From: Phaeosaccion multiseriatum
Taxonomy: Eukaryota > Ochrophyta, other classes
DNA: 64,000 nucleotides
Direction: 5' to 3'
NCBI GenBank assembly: GCA_965112735.1
Contig: OZ218963.1
Span: 1,240,001-1,304,000 of the forward strand
The notes beneath the pieces were generated by a model. The model was not told where the DNA came from. It made no database searches and worked only from the letters and a program-made list of their open reading frames with translations. Of the stretch, positions 1 to 13,600 are shown one piece after another; position 1 is the stretch's first letter; every line of letters begins with the position of its first letter. A program made the translations under genes and the position numbers.

Positions 1-2511
1 CGAGCTGAGGTGCTGCCCCAGATAGGTCCATGTCTTTTCGTAATCAACAACGAGGACGGAGTTGAGTCCCTCCTCCACGCTCAGGCCCTGCAGCTCCGCC
101 ACCTTCGTGCTGATGCCGGAGTAAAGCTTCCACTTCTCGTCTCTGAACCTGTTTGTGTGGGAAGACAAAAGCATGATCAATAACAACAAACAACAACAAC
201 AACAACAACAACAGCAACAACAACAACAGCCGTGAAGAACAGCCCTGTGCCGAGCCCGAAAGGACCCTCCACGCACCCAGGGGTGGGCGTGCCAGATTGG
301 ACCCCGCCCCCCCCCCACCCACCCCCAATGAGACTCACTTATAGCAAAGGAGCGGCTCGGCCCCCGCCTCGCTGCTGTTAAAAGTAAAGTTCGCAAAGTG
401 TGCCCCCTCGTTGGTTCCGTTGCTCCACACGGGCACTTCAGTGACATAGGTGCGATTGGCCTCGAAGTCGTAGTGTTCGCCGAAGCCAATGACTTGTGCG
501 TACAGCGGCAAGATATTGGCAGGAACTTCACAATCATCATCACTGTCATTGTCCTCCTCCTCGCTGCTGCCCCCTGCTGTGGCATGGATCCATCGGACTT
601 TGTCGCGGACGGTTACGTCGCTACCGTGGAGTGCCCATGTTTCCATGACCCCAACGACGGAAACCTCCGTGCCGCCGATGTGTGTGGCCACACTCGACAG
701 CGTGTGAACGTATGTGCTGATGTTGTACCTGATAGGCGGTGAGGAAGAGAGAGAGAGTACAAGTTAAGTAAGTGAGCCAGAAATCGCTGAGTCAGCTCGG
801 GAGGGGCTTAGGCTCAGCACAAAATGTTACCCTACCCTACTCTGTGACCCCCTGCCTGTCTGCCTGTCTGCCTGTCTGCCTGCCTGCCTGCCTGCCTGCC
901 TGCCCTTGTGCCTGCCTGCCTGCCGATACGCCTACTGCTCATGAGCAAGTCCATACGCCTACTGCTCATGCTCACACTCACCATTGATACGCCTACTGCT
1001 CATGCTCACACTCACCATTGATACGCCTACTGCTCATGCTCACACTCACCATTGATAGCCTACTGCTCATGCTCACACTCACCATTGATACGCCTACTGC
1101 TCATGCTCACACTCACCATTGATACGCCTACTGCTCATGCTCACACTCACCATTGATACGGCTACTGCTCATGCTCACACTCACTCACCATTGATAGCCT
1201 ACTGCTCATGCTCACACTCACTCACCATTGATACGGCTCGTTGTCGAACTTGTAACAGAGAAACAAATCAAGTCCTGCGGCCGTCACGTCGAGGATGAAG
1301 GAGGCGCTCGCATTGGCACGCACAAAGCGCGAGTAAGAGCCGCTCTCTGAGGGAAGGGAAGGGCAGGGGAGAGGAATGAGCAGAGAGGGCCCGGCTGTGG
1401 TCAGGTGACGGGGCATTGAGGAAGTGTAACCGTCGAAGTGTAACCGTCGAAGTGTAACCGTCGAAGTGTAACATGTCGTGCGTTGTTGATGTTGTTTCTT
1501 CGTGCTGTTGTGTGGCTGTTGTTTTGTTGTTGGTAGAGAGTGGAGCTGTGTATGCTACTTTCCCCCTCCCTCCTCCTCCCTCCCCCTCCCTCCCCCTCCC
1601 TCCTCCTCCTCACTCCTCCTCACCTGCGTTCTGCAATAGAGCGTCCTGGCTGCCGTCATCGGACATCTGACAGAAGGAGCTGTTGGTCGTCCACTGAGGA
1701 GAAGAGGAGGGCGAAGGAGACAACGAGCGAACGCGACGGGGGGGGGCGAATAGGGAGAGAGGAAGAGGGAGGGAGGGAGGGAGGGAGGAGGGAGTGAGGG
1801 ATGAAAACATACAAGAACGTGCGGGGGGTACTTCGAGGGGGCGCTGGGGGGGGGGGAAGGGGAAGGGAAGGGGAAGGGGGAGGGGGAAGGGGAAGGGGAA
1901 GGGAAGGGGAAGGAGAGGGAAGGGAAGGGGAAGGGAAGGGGAAGGGAAGGGGAAGGGAAGGGGAAGGGAAGGGGAAGGGGAAGGGGAAAGGGCGAGTTCT
2001 TCCCCACTCCCATCTCCCACGGACCGTCACACAGAGAGACGTATGCCCTGTTGCTGCACTGACGTTGTGTCTCCGCCACAGCCGTTCCTCAGCGGATAGG
2101 AGGTGTCGGTGTCAGTCTAACACAAGAGGGCGTCTTGTTTCGGACACGGGTGGTACTGCATGGAGCTGATCAAGTCTGTGCTCTCATCCATGCACTGCCA
2201 TCCCCCCGTCCATTCATTGCCATCCATCCATCCATCCATCCATCCATCCATCCACTGCCATCCATCCACGTACCTTGATGAGGTCTGTGCTCCCATCGGC
2301 GATGATGCCGTCCCCCTCGACCACCCACTCTTTGGCCTGCTCTGCCACCGTGTGTGAGGTGTTGCCCACTCGGACAGTGGCATTGTGTAGCATCTTGACC
2401 TCGAGCACAGACACCCCGGGGTAGTGCCGCCAAGGCTCTTGGTCGTGCTGCGCGTGGTGGTAGTGGTGGTGGTGGTGGTGATAAGAATGGTGGTGGTGGT
2501 GGTGGTGATGA

Positions 2512-2545
<34 letters not shown>

Positions 2546-5500
2546 GGTGGTGGTGGTGGTGGTGGTGGTGATAAGAAGATGGTGGTGGTGGTGGTGGTGG
2601 TGGTGGTGGCGGTGCCGGGATGGCGCGGATAAGAGTCGGTGGATTAGGTTTGTTTTCCTGGCGAGAAGAAGAATGGTGATTATCTTTGCAGTGGGCGGAT
2701 CGAGTTCGTACAAGTACGTTGAGAATGACTGCTTTGAGCACGTTAACGAATGACTGCTTTGAGTACGTTAATGAAAGAGAAGGCGTTCTTGTGCTCAACA
2801 GAGGCATTACAGCAAAAGTAGAGGAGGAGGGCGGCACTCACTCCTTCGGCCTATCTTCTCATTCCTACCTTGTAGCATGAGGCGACCCAGTGGCCGCTCA
2901 TGGACGGCAGAAAGGTGAATGAGCCTACCAGGCTGCTACCCAGAGTCACGTCAGCCTCATAGACTACAGCAGGAGAGGGAACAATTGAGAAAGAGGGGCG
3001 AAAAGGGGGGTTGAGTCGATAGGCCTCCATAGGCCTCCATAGGCGCCCATGCGCCTCGATAGGTCTCTCGCCATGCCGATGTGGAGGCCGTCTGAGAAGG
3101 GCGCATAAGACGGCACAAGCTCCCTCCCTCCCTCCCTCCCTCCCTCTCTCCGTCCCTCCCTCCGTCCCTCCCTCCCTCTCTCTCCCCCTCCCCCCCTACC
3201 TCTCTCCCTCCCTCCCTCCTTCCCTCCCTCCCTCGCTCCCTCCCTCTCTCCCTCCCTCCCTCCCTCCCTCCCTCTCCCCCTCCCCCCCTACCTCTCTCCC
3301 TCCCTTCCTCCTTCCCTCCCTCCCTCTCTCCCTCCCTCTCTCCCTCCCTCCCTCCCTCCCTCCCTCCCTCCCTCCCTCCCTCCCTCCCTCTCTCCTTCCC
3401 TCCCTCCCTCCTTCCCTCCCTCCCTCCCTCCCTCCTTCCCTCCCTCCCTCCCTCCCTTCCTTCCTACCTACCTGTATCTGAGGCGGAGCAATCGGACGTG
3501 CCGTTGAGAATCCACCGAACTGCCATCAGCGGGAGAGGCGGGAGAGGCAAGAGGAGGACAACAGGAAGACAACAGGAAGACAACAGGAGGACAATGGGAG
3601 GACAATGGGAGGACAATGGGCGGAGAGGATGATACCAGTAGGCGGTCAGACGAATGCTCTTTTCGCTTTTGTTTCGTGTACCTTGTTGTGCTCACGTGTC
3701 GTGAATTGCAACCCTGACTCATCTGGTCAGTCAGTCAGTCAGTCAGTCAGTGAGTCAGTCAGTCAGTCAGTCAGTCAGTCAGTCAGTCAGTTAGTCGGTC
3801 AGTCAGTCAGCTCAGCTCAGCTCAGTCAGTCAGTCAGTCAGTCAGTCAGTCAGTCAGTCAAAGCAATACCTTGATCTCCGCTCCTGAGGTGCCCTCCACC
3901 GAATAAAAAGGGTTTGCGGTAGTCCGTGACAGCGATGTCGTCATCCCCGAAGCGATTGGCCGTTACAGTCTCCAGCAGTGCCACGTCAATACTCAGTGAG
4001 CCCCCGTAGTACATGGCCGGCTCGTTGGTGAAAGAGAAGCACAGCCGAGGCGAGGTGCCAGAGAGAGCTTCTGCAAAGGTGAAGGTGTTGGTGAACGCAG
4101 CCCCTAGGGCGGCCACTCCTGTGGTCGAGTTGGCCTCCTCGAAGGCCGAGTACTTGTTCGTGTTGTCACAGTCAGTACCAGTGGTGATCCAGTGCACGGT
4201 GTCGTCGTCCTCATTCTCATGGTCGTCGCCAGCCCGTAGGCCGTAACCGAAGAAGGTTAGTCTCTCAGCCACCCCTGCCACAGCAAGGTCGTTGCTGCCG
4301 ACGCTGCTTACAAAGCCGGCAATGTGCTTGAGCTCGAGACTCATGCTGGGGTACAGTTGGAATTCTTCGTTGCCGAAGCTGTTGGCGGAGAGGAGGGGAG
4401 GGGAGGAGTGGGAGGATGTGTGCATGAGAGGATGCATTCATTGACTTGATAGGAATCACCTTACAAACTGAAACTGAAAGTGTGTACCACGTAGTATTAT
4501 GTATGTACATGAGACGATGGGAGGTGAAGAGGCTGACAGCAGAGACAACAAACACACGCTTACCCACACACGCACACACATACACACACATACACACCTA
4601 CATACACACATATGCACGCACATACACACACACATACAAACACATACACACACATGCACACACACACACACACAGTGACCGTACCGGTAGCATAGACTGA
4701 CGTTGGTCCTATTGCTGGAGGAGACAGCGCCAGCCAGTGCAAACGTCCCTTCGGTGAGGGCGAAGTCCACATCGAGTTGCCCGTCCATTTCGCTGTAAGG
4801 CAGGCCTCCACGGTACCCATCCGGGCTGAGCATTGGTGCTACAGTTTGTGCACTGAGGCAGTCGACACTTGTGACGGTGTCGCCGCCGCCCCCCGAGGTG
4901 TCAACAACCGCCCAGCGTACCTTAGAGACGCCATACGTTAACAATACGTAAGCAAGCGTAAGTAGGGTTAGTAAGGAAGCGCACATACGAGTGCGGCAGA
5001 GACATTGCGCATTTGACTGAGTGACTGTGTGACTGTGTCCGTCCTCCTGCCTGCCTGCTTCACGGGACGGGACAGGTGCGTGACATGAAGGATGAGAAGC
5101 TAAGCGAAGCGTCCAAGGGGAACCAAACGCGTTCGCAATCCCCTTCACCTTGCCTTTCCTTCCTTCCTTCCTTCGTTCCTTCCTTCCTTCCCTCGAAGAA
5201 AAAGGCGAAACTTCTCTCCACCCACCTCATCGCTCTGCTTCAATCCGAAACCGTCGAGGCTGAGTTCCTTCACGTAATTCGCAACCGCCACGCCCTTGCT
5301 CCCCTGCGTGGCTCCCGTCACCTCATACACCTGCTTAACGTCCACACTCATGCCGGTGTATAACTTTGCCTCCCCCCCCCCCTTGCCCGAGAAGAGATAG
5401 CAGAGCCGCAATGGGCCGGCAGTGTGACTGCTGCTCGTGAAGGTCATCTCGATGGAGCTGTTACGCAAATTGAGTTGGGCTTTCTCGGCAGCGGCGGCGT

Positions 5501-5794
5501 CTGTTTCATAGTCAAAGAGCGTTACAGAAGAGGTGATGCTTGCATTCACTGCAAGTCCTCCCCTGCGAGCCGAAACCTGATACATGTGCAGAGGAGGGCA
5601 CACGATTCGATCGCCTCTCGCGTTAGAACAGAGTCAGTAGGACAGAAAGGAAGGAGAGGAGGGGGGGTGGAACACTGAGACAAGTCGCACCCCCACACCA
5701 CACCCCCCTCGCCTCAAGCAAGAAGAATCTGACCCCCTTGGTCGATGGACGTAGAGACCCTTGGTGCATGCACCACTCCTCCTCCCCCTCCACA

Positions 5795-5826
<32 letters not shown>

Positions 5827-6226
5827 CACACACACCCACACACCTCGTCAAAGACAAAGTCTCCACTGCACTCTGCGTCCTCAGTGGCGTTGGCGGTGGC
5901 CCAATACACGATGTCTCCGTCCTCCAGGCCGTACCCGGTGAACAAGAAGGTTTTCTCTTGGTCTACGACCGCGACATTGATGTCACCAACCAATACCGAC
6001 ACTTCAAGCACTGAGGGAAGGAAGGGAGTGAGGGGAGAGGGAGGAAGCGAAAGACGGACCGAGAGAGAGGCGGTGTAGTAGCAGCGGTGGAGTGGGAGTG
6101 GGGGCGGGGAGATCAGACGTGCAGGCAGACAGGCAGACAGACAGACAGGCAGACAGACAGACAGACAGACAGGCAGACAGACAGGCAGACAGACAGACAG
6201 ATAGACAGGCAGACAGACAGATAGAC

Positions 6227-6325
<99 letters not shown>

Positions 6326-6362
6326 TAGACAGACAGAATGACAGGCAGACAGATAGACAGGC

Positions 6363-6403
<41 letters not shown>

Positions 6404-7314
6404 GGCAAGCAAGAAGGCAGTCGGAGGGATGCAGGGCAGGGCTCCCAGAAACAACGGCAGGCACGCGGTATGAAACCGTCAAACCGTCTGAGAGGGCGGG
6501 AGGACATCAACACCCCGAGACGCCAACGTGGACGGTCATGTAGTCTTACGCAGCCTTACGTAGTGGTACCTGGTCTTGCAACTCACCTTTCTTATCCACG
6601 ACGGACGAGGCTACAGACGCAGAGTCTATGCGGTACCCGGTGGGAGTTACGGTGGTGACATTGAAGGCCCCCGTCTGCCCAACCTGTTGATTCATGTTGA
6701 TTCATGTGTAAACGAAGCAGTGAAAGCAGTGGTCGATCATCGATTAGAAGTATTAGATCAGTGCAGCAATGGAGAGCGAAGTGGGATGGGGTGGGGTGAG
6801 GTGGGGTGAGGTGGGGTACACGTGATCCATTTCCCTTCAACTTCAACTTCAACTTCAGCTTCAACTTCAGCTTCAGCTCACTTACCTCAGCCGGGGCGAC
6901 GAGCGGCCACAACGTGAGGGCAACTTGCGCACCCGCTGCAATGTCCTCAGAGGACTGCGCAGATGACGACGACGTATTTCGTCTCGCAATGGCAATGCAA
7001 TGCCCCGCCCCGCCTACCGAGCAGCCCAGACCCGTGTAGTTGGTGAAAACCTCCAACTCATCTCGGACAGATGCCTCTTCCGCACTCATGTCACCACCAC
7101 CCTCGCCGCCTGCTACGGTTCGGAGGGTTGAATAGAAGGCGTCTGAATGGGATAGGCCGACACTTGAAGGAATCTCTACCACCACCATGCCGAGTGGAGG
7201 GATGGGGTTGGCGAGGGTGAAGTTGAGGTACAAGCGCGTTGACAGGTTGGCGACGGTGTGTTCTAGCCCCGAAGAAGTGTCCAGGAAAGTTCCTGTGTTT
7301 GTGCGTGTGTGTGT

Positions 7315-7345
<31 letters not shown>

Positions 7346-7592
7346 TGTGTGTGTGTGTGTGAGTGTGAGTGTGCGCGTGAGTGCCTCGGGGGTCAGGGTA
7401 AATTAGCGTCAGGGGGGGTCAATGTATCACCTCTGTCAGGGGGACACATCAGGAGGGCTCCAGGACACAAAGTTGATAGTAGGACAGCCGATCGACTCAG
7501 AGCTTTCTCTTGACAACAAGGAGGAGGCCCTTGAAGCACACACACCCACACAAAACGAAAGACTCCGAATGGCAATGATACTTCACATGCGT

Positions 7593-7632
<40 letters not shown>

Positions 7633-10600
7633 CACACGCACGCACGGGCAAGCGTAACCGTCGCACCGCCAGACTCTTGACAGGCGTCATGAATGGCCTC
7701 CATCCTCCCCCCTCCCCCTTCTTCCTTCCCTCTCTCCCTTCCTCCTGACCTGGCACGATGTCGAAGCCCTCCCGACTCGGCCGATCCTCGCTGTGGAAGT
7801 CCGCGGACGCCTCATCAATGGACACGTGTCCATCGGTCTGCAGCGTCTTGAGCACTCGAACCCCGTCCTTGAGCCCCTCGTGGAGCGGCAGCTGAACGCC
7901 CGAGATGGACAAGTTCACCTGCGTACCGGCAGGCCACGCACTGCTGTTGAAGCCGTCGGCCGCGGAGGCCAGCCCTGCTGGTTTTAGACTGACGTTGACC
8001 GCCAGCCCGGCTCCATTGCAGGTTGCTTCGACGAGCGAGAGCGACGCATTCACACCCACGGAACTGAATGACTGATCCACTACTTGACATGCATCACTAA
8101 GTACTGTCGTGAAGTTGACAGGAAGGAGAATATACACAAAGCCCCTTGCAGGTAGGCTGTGTTGCGGGGTGAAGCTAATGTGGGCGGTGGTGAAGTTGCC
8201 GGCGACGAGAGAGTCCAGCCGCATGGAAGCCGCACGAACATGCCCAGGAGTGATGGGGGAGAGTGCGCTGGAAGTGCTGACGACCGACGCCCCGGCTGTG
8301 TTGACGGCATACACGCTGAACGTGTACGAGTGTCCGGTCACTAGGCCCGAGGTGATGTTCGTCGCTGAAGCCGCTGGTGACCCCGTGACGTTCCACTGGC
8401 CGGTGTCGCCGTGCCCTTCGTCGTCTGTACCCTCCCATATCACCACATAGCGGGTTATGACACTGTTGCGAGCGTTTGGGGCGTCCCAAGAGACTTGTGC
8501 CTGATTCAATATCTCAGCCCCGGAAACCGCCACCACGTTTGTAGGTTGGGTGGGTTCATCGTACACAGTCACCCCGCTGCCGCCCGCCGTGTTGACGCTC
8601 TCAAAGGCTGTAAAGTTGTTGGAAGAGGTACCCCAAACCTCCGTGGCGGTGAGGCTAGGTTTCCCGGCTGCCGTGTAATTGGAGCAAGTCAAGAAGGCTG
8701 AGCCTTCCATGTCCATCGCACTGTCGGTCCCAAACCCGACCGTCAGTGTTTGGGAGGCATTGGAAAGCGATGGCGTGGCTTGTGCGAGGAGCCCGCAGCC
8801 TCCGTACGACACTTGTACAGTGCTCAGTTCCAGCCGCACCTCCAACCCACCTACTTGAGTCAGACCGGTGTTGTTGGTCTCCAGGAGTGCGACTTTTAGC
8901 TCGTACATTGTCATCGCCTCGAGGTGGTCCTGCCCCAGCTCCCTCCCCGTCGATGTGAGGGATACGTCAATGGCTCCGTATATGCCTGGGGTGACAAGAC
9001 ACGACAACGCGACGGAGGAGGAAAGAGCAGGTCAAACGGAAGTACCAAGAGGAAGAGCGAGTGGAAGAGAGACAGGGCGAGACAGAGGGAGTGACAGTGG
9101 GAAAGACACAGGGCGAGCGAGACCAGAGAGCAACACAAACCAGCCCAAAGCAAAGCAAGAGAGCAAGAGCCAGGCAGGGAGCGACAGAGCAAGAGTGTAA
9201 GACTTGAGGCAAGGACAGGAGCACGGACGCACGCACACACGCACGCACACACGCACGCACACACGCATGCAACACCCACCCCTCGCCCCAGTTAGAAACC
9301 ACGCTCTACCCTCACGCTCCCTGCTACCTCCTCACTCACCCGTGGTGGACGAGACGGTCTGCGACCAGTTGCCCTGCACAGCAGTGTTATACCCGGCTAC
9401 GCGCACCCAGTAGGTGGTGCTCTGGTTGAGGCCCTGCAGCGACACCCTCGTCTCCAGCTCGTCCGTCACATTCGCACTCCACTTGCTTGCAGCGTCCGTC
9501 AACTCCGACTCCAGCGAAGCCTCAGACGTGGCGTACTCCACCACCCACCCATCCACCTCTGGCGAGCCCTCGTCCACCCACGCCAGCTCCAGCACCTCCG
9601 GTTGAGTGCGAGACACTTGCACGTTGGACGGCGTCAGCGGCACCGCGTACACTCGGATGGATGAGCTGTCGAAGACCGTCATGTTGTTGGCCGAAGAGCC
9701 GTACACCTCCGCCGCAGAGAGCATGGGCTTGCCGCCGGAGGTGAGGTTTGTGCACAGCAGGTATGCGTACTCCAGCATGGACGAGTCATCGGCGAAGGCC
9801 ACGGTGAGGGAGCTGTTGTAACTGCCGCCGCTCGACGTGGACAGGCCGCAGTCCCCATGGTCCAGGCTGTCTTGGCTCAGGGTGAGCAGCACTGACAGCC
9901 CGCCCACCTGCACCAGGCCGCTGGTATTGCTCGTCAGCCCCACTCCGATCTGGTGTGCGCGGTCCTCCTCCACGTGGTCCTGCCCCAGCTCCCTCCCCGT
10001 CGATGTGAGGGATACGTCAATGGCTCCGTATATGCCTGGGGTGACAAGACACGACGACGCGACGGAGGAGGAAAGAGCAGGTCAAACGGAAGTACCAAGA
10101 GGAAGAGCGAGTGGAAGAGAGACAGGGCGAGACAGAGGGAGTGACAGTGGAAGAGACAGGGAGAGGCAAAGCATAAGACCAAGAGCCAGGCAGGGAGCGA
10201 CAGAGCAAGAGTGTAAGACTGAGGCAAGGACAGGAGCACGGACGCACGAACGCACCCACGCACACACGCATGCCACACCCACCCCTCGCCCCAGTTAGAA
10301 ACCACGCTCTACCCTCACGCTCCCTGCTACCTCGTCACTCACCCGTGGTGGACGAGATGGTCTGCGACCAGTTGCCCTGCACAGCAGTGTTATACCCGGC
10401 TACGCGCACCCAGTAGGTGGTGCTCTGGTTGAGGCCCTGCAGCGACACCCTCGTCTCCAGCTCGTCCGTCACATTCGCACTCCACTTGCTTGCAGCGTCC
10501 GTCAACTCCGACTCCAGCGAAGCCTCAGACGTGGCGTACTCCACCACCCACCCATCCACCTCTGGCGAGCCCTCGTCCACCCACGCCAGCTCCAGCACCT

Positions 10601-13600
10601 CCGGTTGAGTGCGAGACACTTGCACGCTGGACGGCGTCAGCGGCACCGCGTACACTCGGATGGATGAGCTGTCGAAGGCCGTCATGTTGTTGGCCGAAGA
10701 GCCGTACACCTCCGCCGCAGAGAGCATGGGCTTGCCGCCGGAGGTGAGGTTTGTGCACAGCAGGTATGCGTACTCCAGCATGGACGAGTCATCGGCGAAG
10801 GCCACGGTGAGGGAGCTGCCGTAACTGCCGCCGCTCGACGTGGACAGGCCGCAGTCCCCATGGTCCAGGCTGTCTTGGCTCAGGGTGAGCAGCACCGACA
10901 GCCCGCCCACCTGCACCAGGCCGCTGGTATTGCTCGTCAGCCCCACTCCGATCTGGTGTGCGCGGTCCTCCTCCACGTGGTCCTGCCCCAGCTCCCTCCC
11001 CGTCGATGTGAGGGATACGTCAATGGCCCCGTATATGCCTGGGGTGACAAGACACGACGACGCGACGGAGGAGGAAAGAGCAGGTCAAACGGAAGAGGAA
11101 GAGCGAGTGGAAGAGACAGGGCGAGACAGAGGGAGTGACAGTGGGAAAGAGACAGGGAGAGGCAAAGCATAAGACCAAGAGCCAGGCAGGGAGCGACAGA
11201 GCAAGAGTGTAAGACTGAGGCAAGGAGAGGAGCACGGACGCACGAACGCACCCACGCACACACGCATGCCACACCCACCCCTCGCCCCAGTTAGAAACCA
11301 CGCTCTACCCTCACGCTCCCTGCTACCTCGTCACTCACCCGTGGTGGACGAGATGGTCTGCGACCAGTTGCCCTGCACAGCAGTGTTATACCCGGCTACG
11401 CGCACCCAGTAGGTGGTGCTCTGGTTGAGGCCCTGCAGCGACACCCTCGTCTCCAGCTCGTCCGTCACATTCGCACTCCACTTGCTTGCAGCGTCCGTCA
11501 ACTCCGACTCCAGCGAAGCCTCAGACGTGGCGTACTCCACCACCCACCCATCCACCTCTGGCGAGCCCTCGTCCACCCACGCCAGCTCCAGCACCTCCGG
11601 TTGAGTGCGAGACACTTGCACGTTGGACGGCGTCAGCGGCACCGCGTACACTCGGATGGATGAGCTGTCGAAGGCCGTCATGTTGTTGGCCGAAGAGCCG
11701 TACACCTCCGCCGCAGAGAGCATGGGCTTGCCGCCGGAGGTGAGGTTTGTGCACAGCAGGTATGCGTACTCCAGCATGGACGAGTCATCGGCGAAGGCCA
11801 CGGTGAGGGAGCTGCCGTAACTGCCGCCGCTCGACGTGGACAGGCCGCAGTCCCCATGGTCCAGGCTGTCTTGGCTCAGGGTGAGCAGCACCGACAGCCC
11901 GCCCACCTGCACCAGGCCGCTGGTATTGCTCGTCAGCCCCACTCCGATCTGGTGTGCGCGGTCCTCCTCCACGTGGTCCTGCCCCAGCTCCCTCCCCGTC
12001 GATGTGAGGGATACGTCAATGGCCCCGTATATGCCTGGGGTGACAAGACACGACGACGCGACGGAGGAGGAAAGAGCAGGTCAAACGGAAGAGGAAGAGC
12101 GAGTGGAAGAGACAGGGCGAGACAGAGGGAGTGACAGTGGGAAAGAGACAGGGAGAGGCAAAGCATAAGACCAAGAGCCAGGCAGGGAGCGACAGAGCAA
12201 GAGTGTAAGACTGAGGCAAGGAGAGGAGCACACGCGCACGCACATGCGCACGCACACACGCACGCACACACGCACGCACGCAGACACGCACGCCACACCC
12301 ACCCCTCGCCCCAGTTAGAAACCACGCTCTACCCTCACGCTCCCTGCTGCCTCCTCACTCACCCGTGGTGGACGAGACGGTCTGCGACCAGTTGCCCTGC
12401 ACAGCAGTGTTATACCCGGCTACGCGCACCCAGTAGGTGGTGCTCTGGTTGAGGCCCTGCAGCGACACCCTCGTCTCCAGCTCGTCCGTCACATTCGCAC
12501 TCCACTTGCTTGCAGCGTCCGTCAACTCCGACTCCAGCGAAGCCTCAGACGTGGCGTACTCCACCACCCACCCATCCACCTCTGGCGAGCCCTCGTCCAC
12601 CCACGCCAGCTCCAGCACCTCCGGTTGAGTGCGAGACACTTGCACGCTGGACGGCGTCAGCGGCACCGCGTACACTCGGATGGATGAGCTGTCGAAGGCC
12701 GTCATGTTGTTGGCCGAAGAGCCGTACACCTCCGCCGCAGAGAGCATGGGCTTGCCGCCGGAGGTGAGGTTTGTGCACAGCAGGTATGCGTACTCCAGCA
12801 TGGACGAGTCATCGGCGAAGGCCACGGTGAGGGAGCTGCCGTAACTGCCGCCGCTCGACGTGGACAGGCCGCAGTCCCCATGGTCCAGGCTGTCTTGGCT
12901 CAGGGTGAGCAGCACCGACAGCCCGCCCACCTGCACCAGGCCGCTGGTATTGCTCGTCAGCCCCACTCCGATCTGGTGTGCGCGGTCCTCCTCCACGTGG
13001 TCCTGCCCCAGCTCCCTCCCCGTCGATGTGAGGGATACGTCAATGGCTCCGTATATGCCTGGGGTGACAAGACACAACGACGCGACGGAGGAGGAAAGAG
13101 CAGGTCAAACGGAAGTACCAAGAGGAAGAGCGAGTGGAAGAGACAGGGCGAGACAGAGGGAGTGACAGTGGGAAAGAGGCAGGGAGAGGCAAAGCATAAG
13201 ACCAAGAGCCAGGCAGGGAGCGACAGAGCAAGAGTGTAAGACTGAGGCAAGGAGAGGAGCACACGCGCACGCACATGCGCACACACACACGCACGCACAC
13301 ACGCGCGCACGCACGCACGCCACACCCACCCCTCGCCCCAGTTAGAAACCACGCTCTACCCTCACGCTCCCTGCTACCTCCTCACTCACCCGTGGTGGAC
13401 GAGACGGTCTGCGACCAGTTGCCCTGCACAGCAGTGTTATACCCGGCTACGCGCACCCAGTAGGTGGTGCTCTGGTTGAGGCCCTGCAGCGACACCCTCG
13501 TCTCCAGCTCGTCCGTCACATTCGCACTCCACTTGCTTGCAGCGTCCGTCAACTCCGACTCCAGCGAAGCCTCAGACGTGGCGTACTCCACCACCCACCC

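Larger units (their letters stand above)
1..6010 (-). other. Chain of about six LCYKF/VRW beta-rich repeats (protein domain region)
   Basis: Exons 10-20 of the secreted protein encode repeats of roughly 115-130 residues. Each has a strand pair ending in a hydrophobic-Phe-x-Gly-x-Gly-Leu motif (TFLFTGYGL, LTFFGYGL, LSLDGFGL). Next comes GD or DE followed by VRW or a variant (VRWAVVDT, VHWITTGTDC, VRWILNGTSDC, VRWIHATAGG), and then a Cys. Each ends with LCY[KR]F-x-[ND]E-x(3)LY (FGNEEFQLYPSM, FDNEPYQ, FRDEKWKLYSGI). I do not recognise the family. The periodicity, conserved aromatics and sequons suggest an extracellular beta-sandwich array. Confidence 0.7.

Noticed and set aside
940-1232. CRISPR-like direct repeats
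   Set aside because: Units are contiguous with no unique spacers, in a eukaryotic intron; it is a minisatellite.
5634-6513. Long minus-strand ORFs rich in Cys-Leu-Ser-Val
   Set aside because: Six-frame translation of the (CAGA)n intron repeat; no start context or domain.
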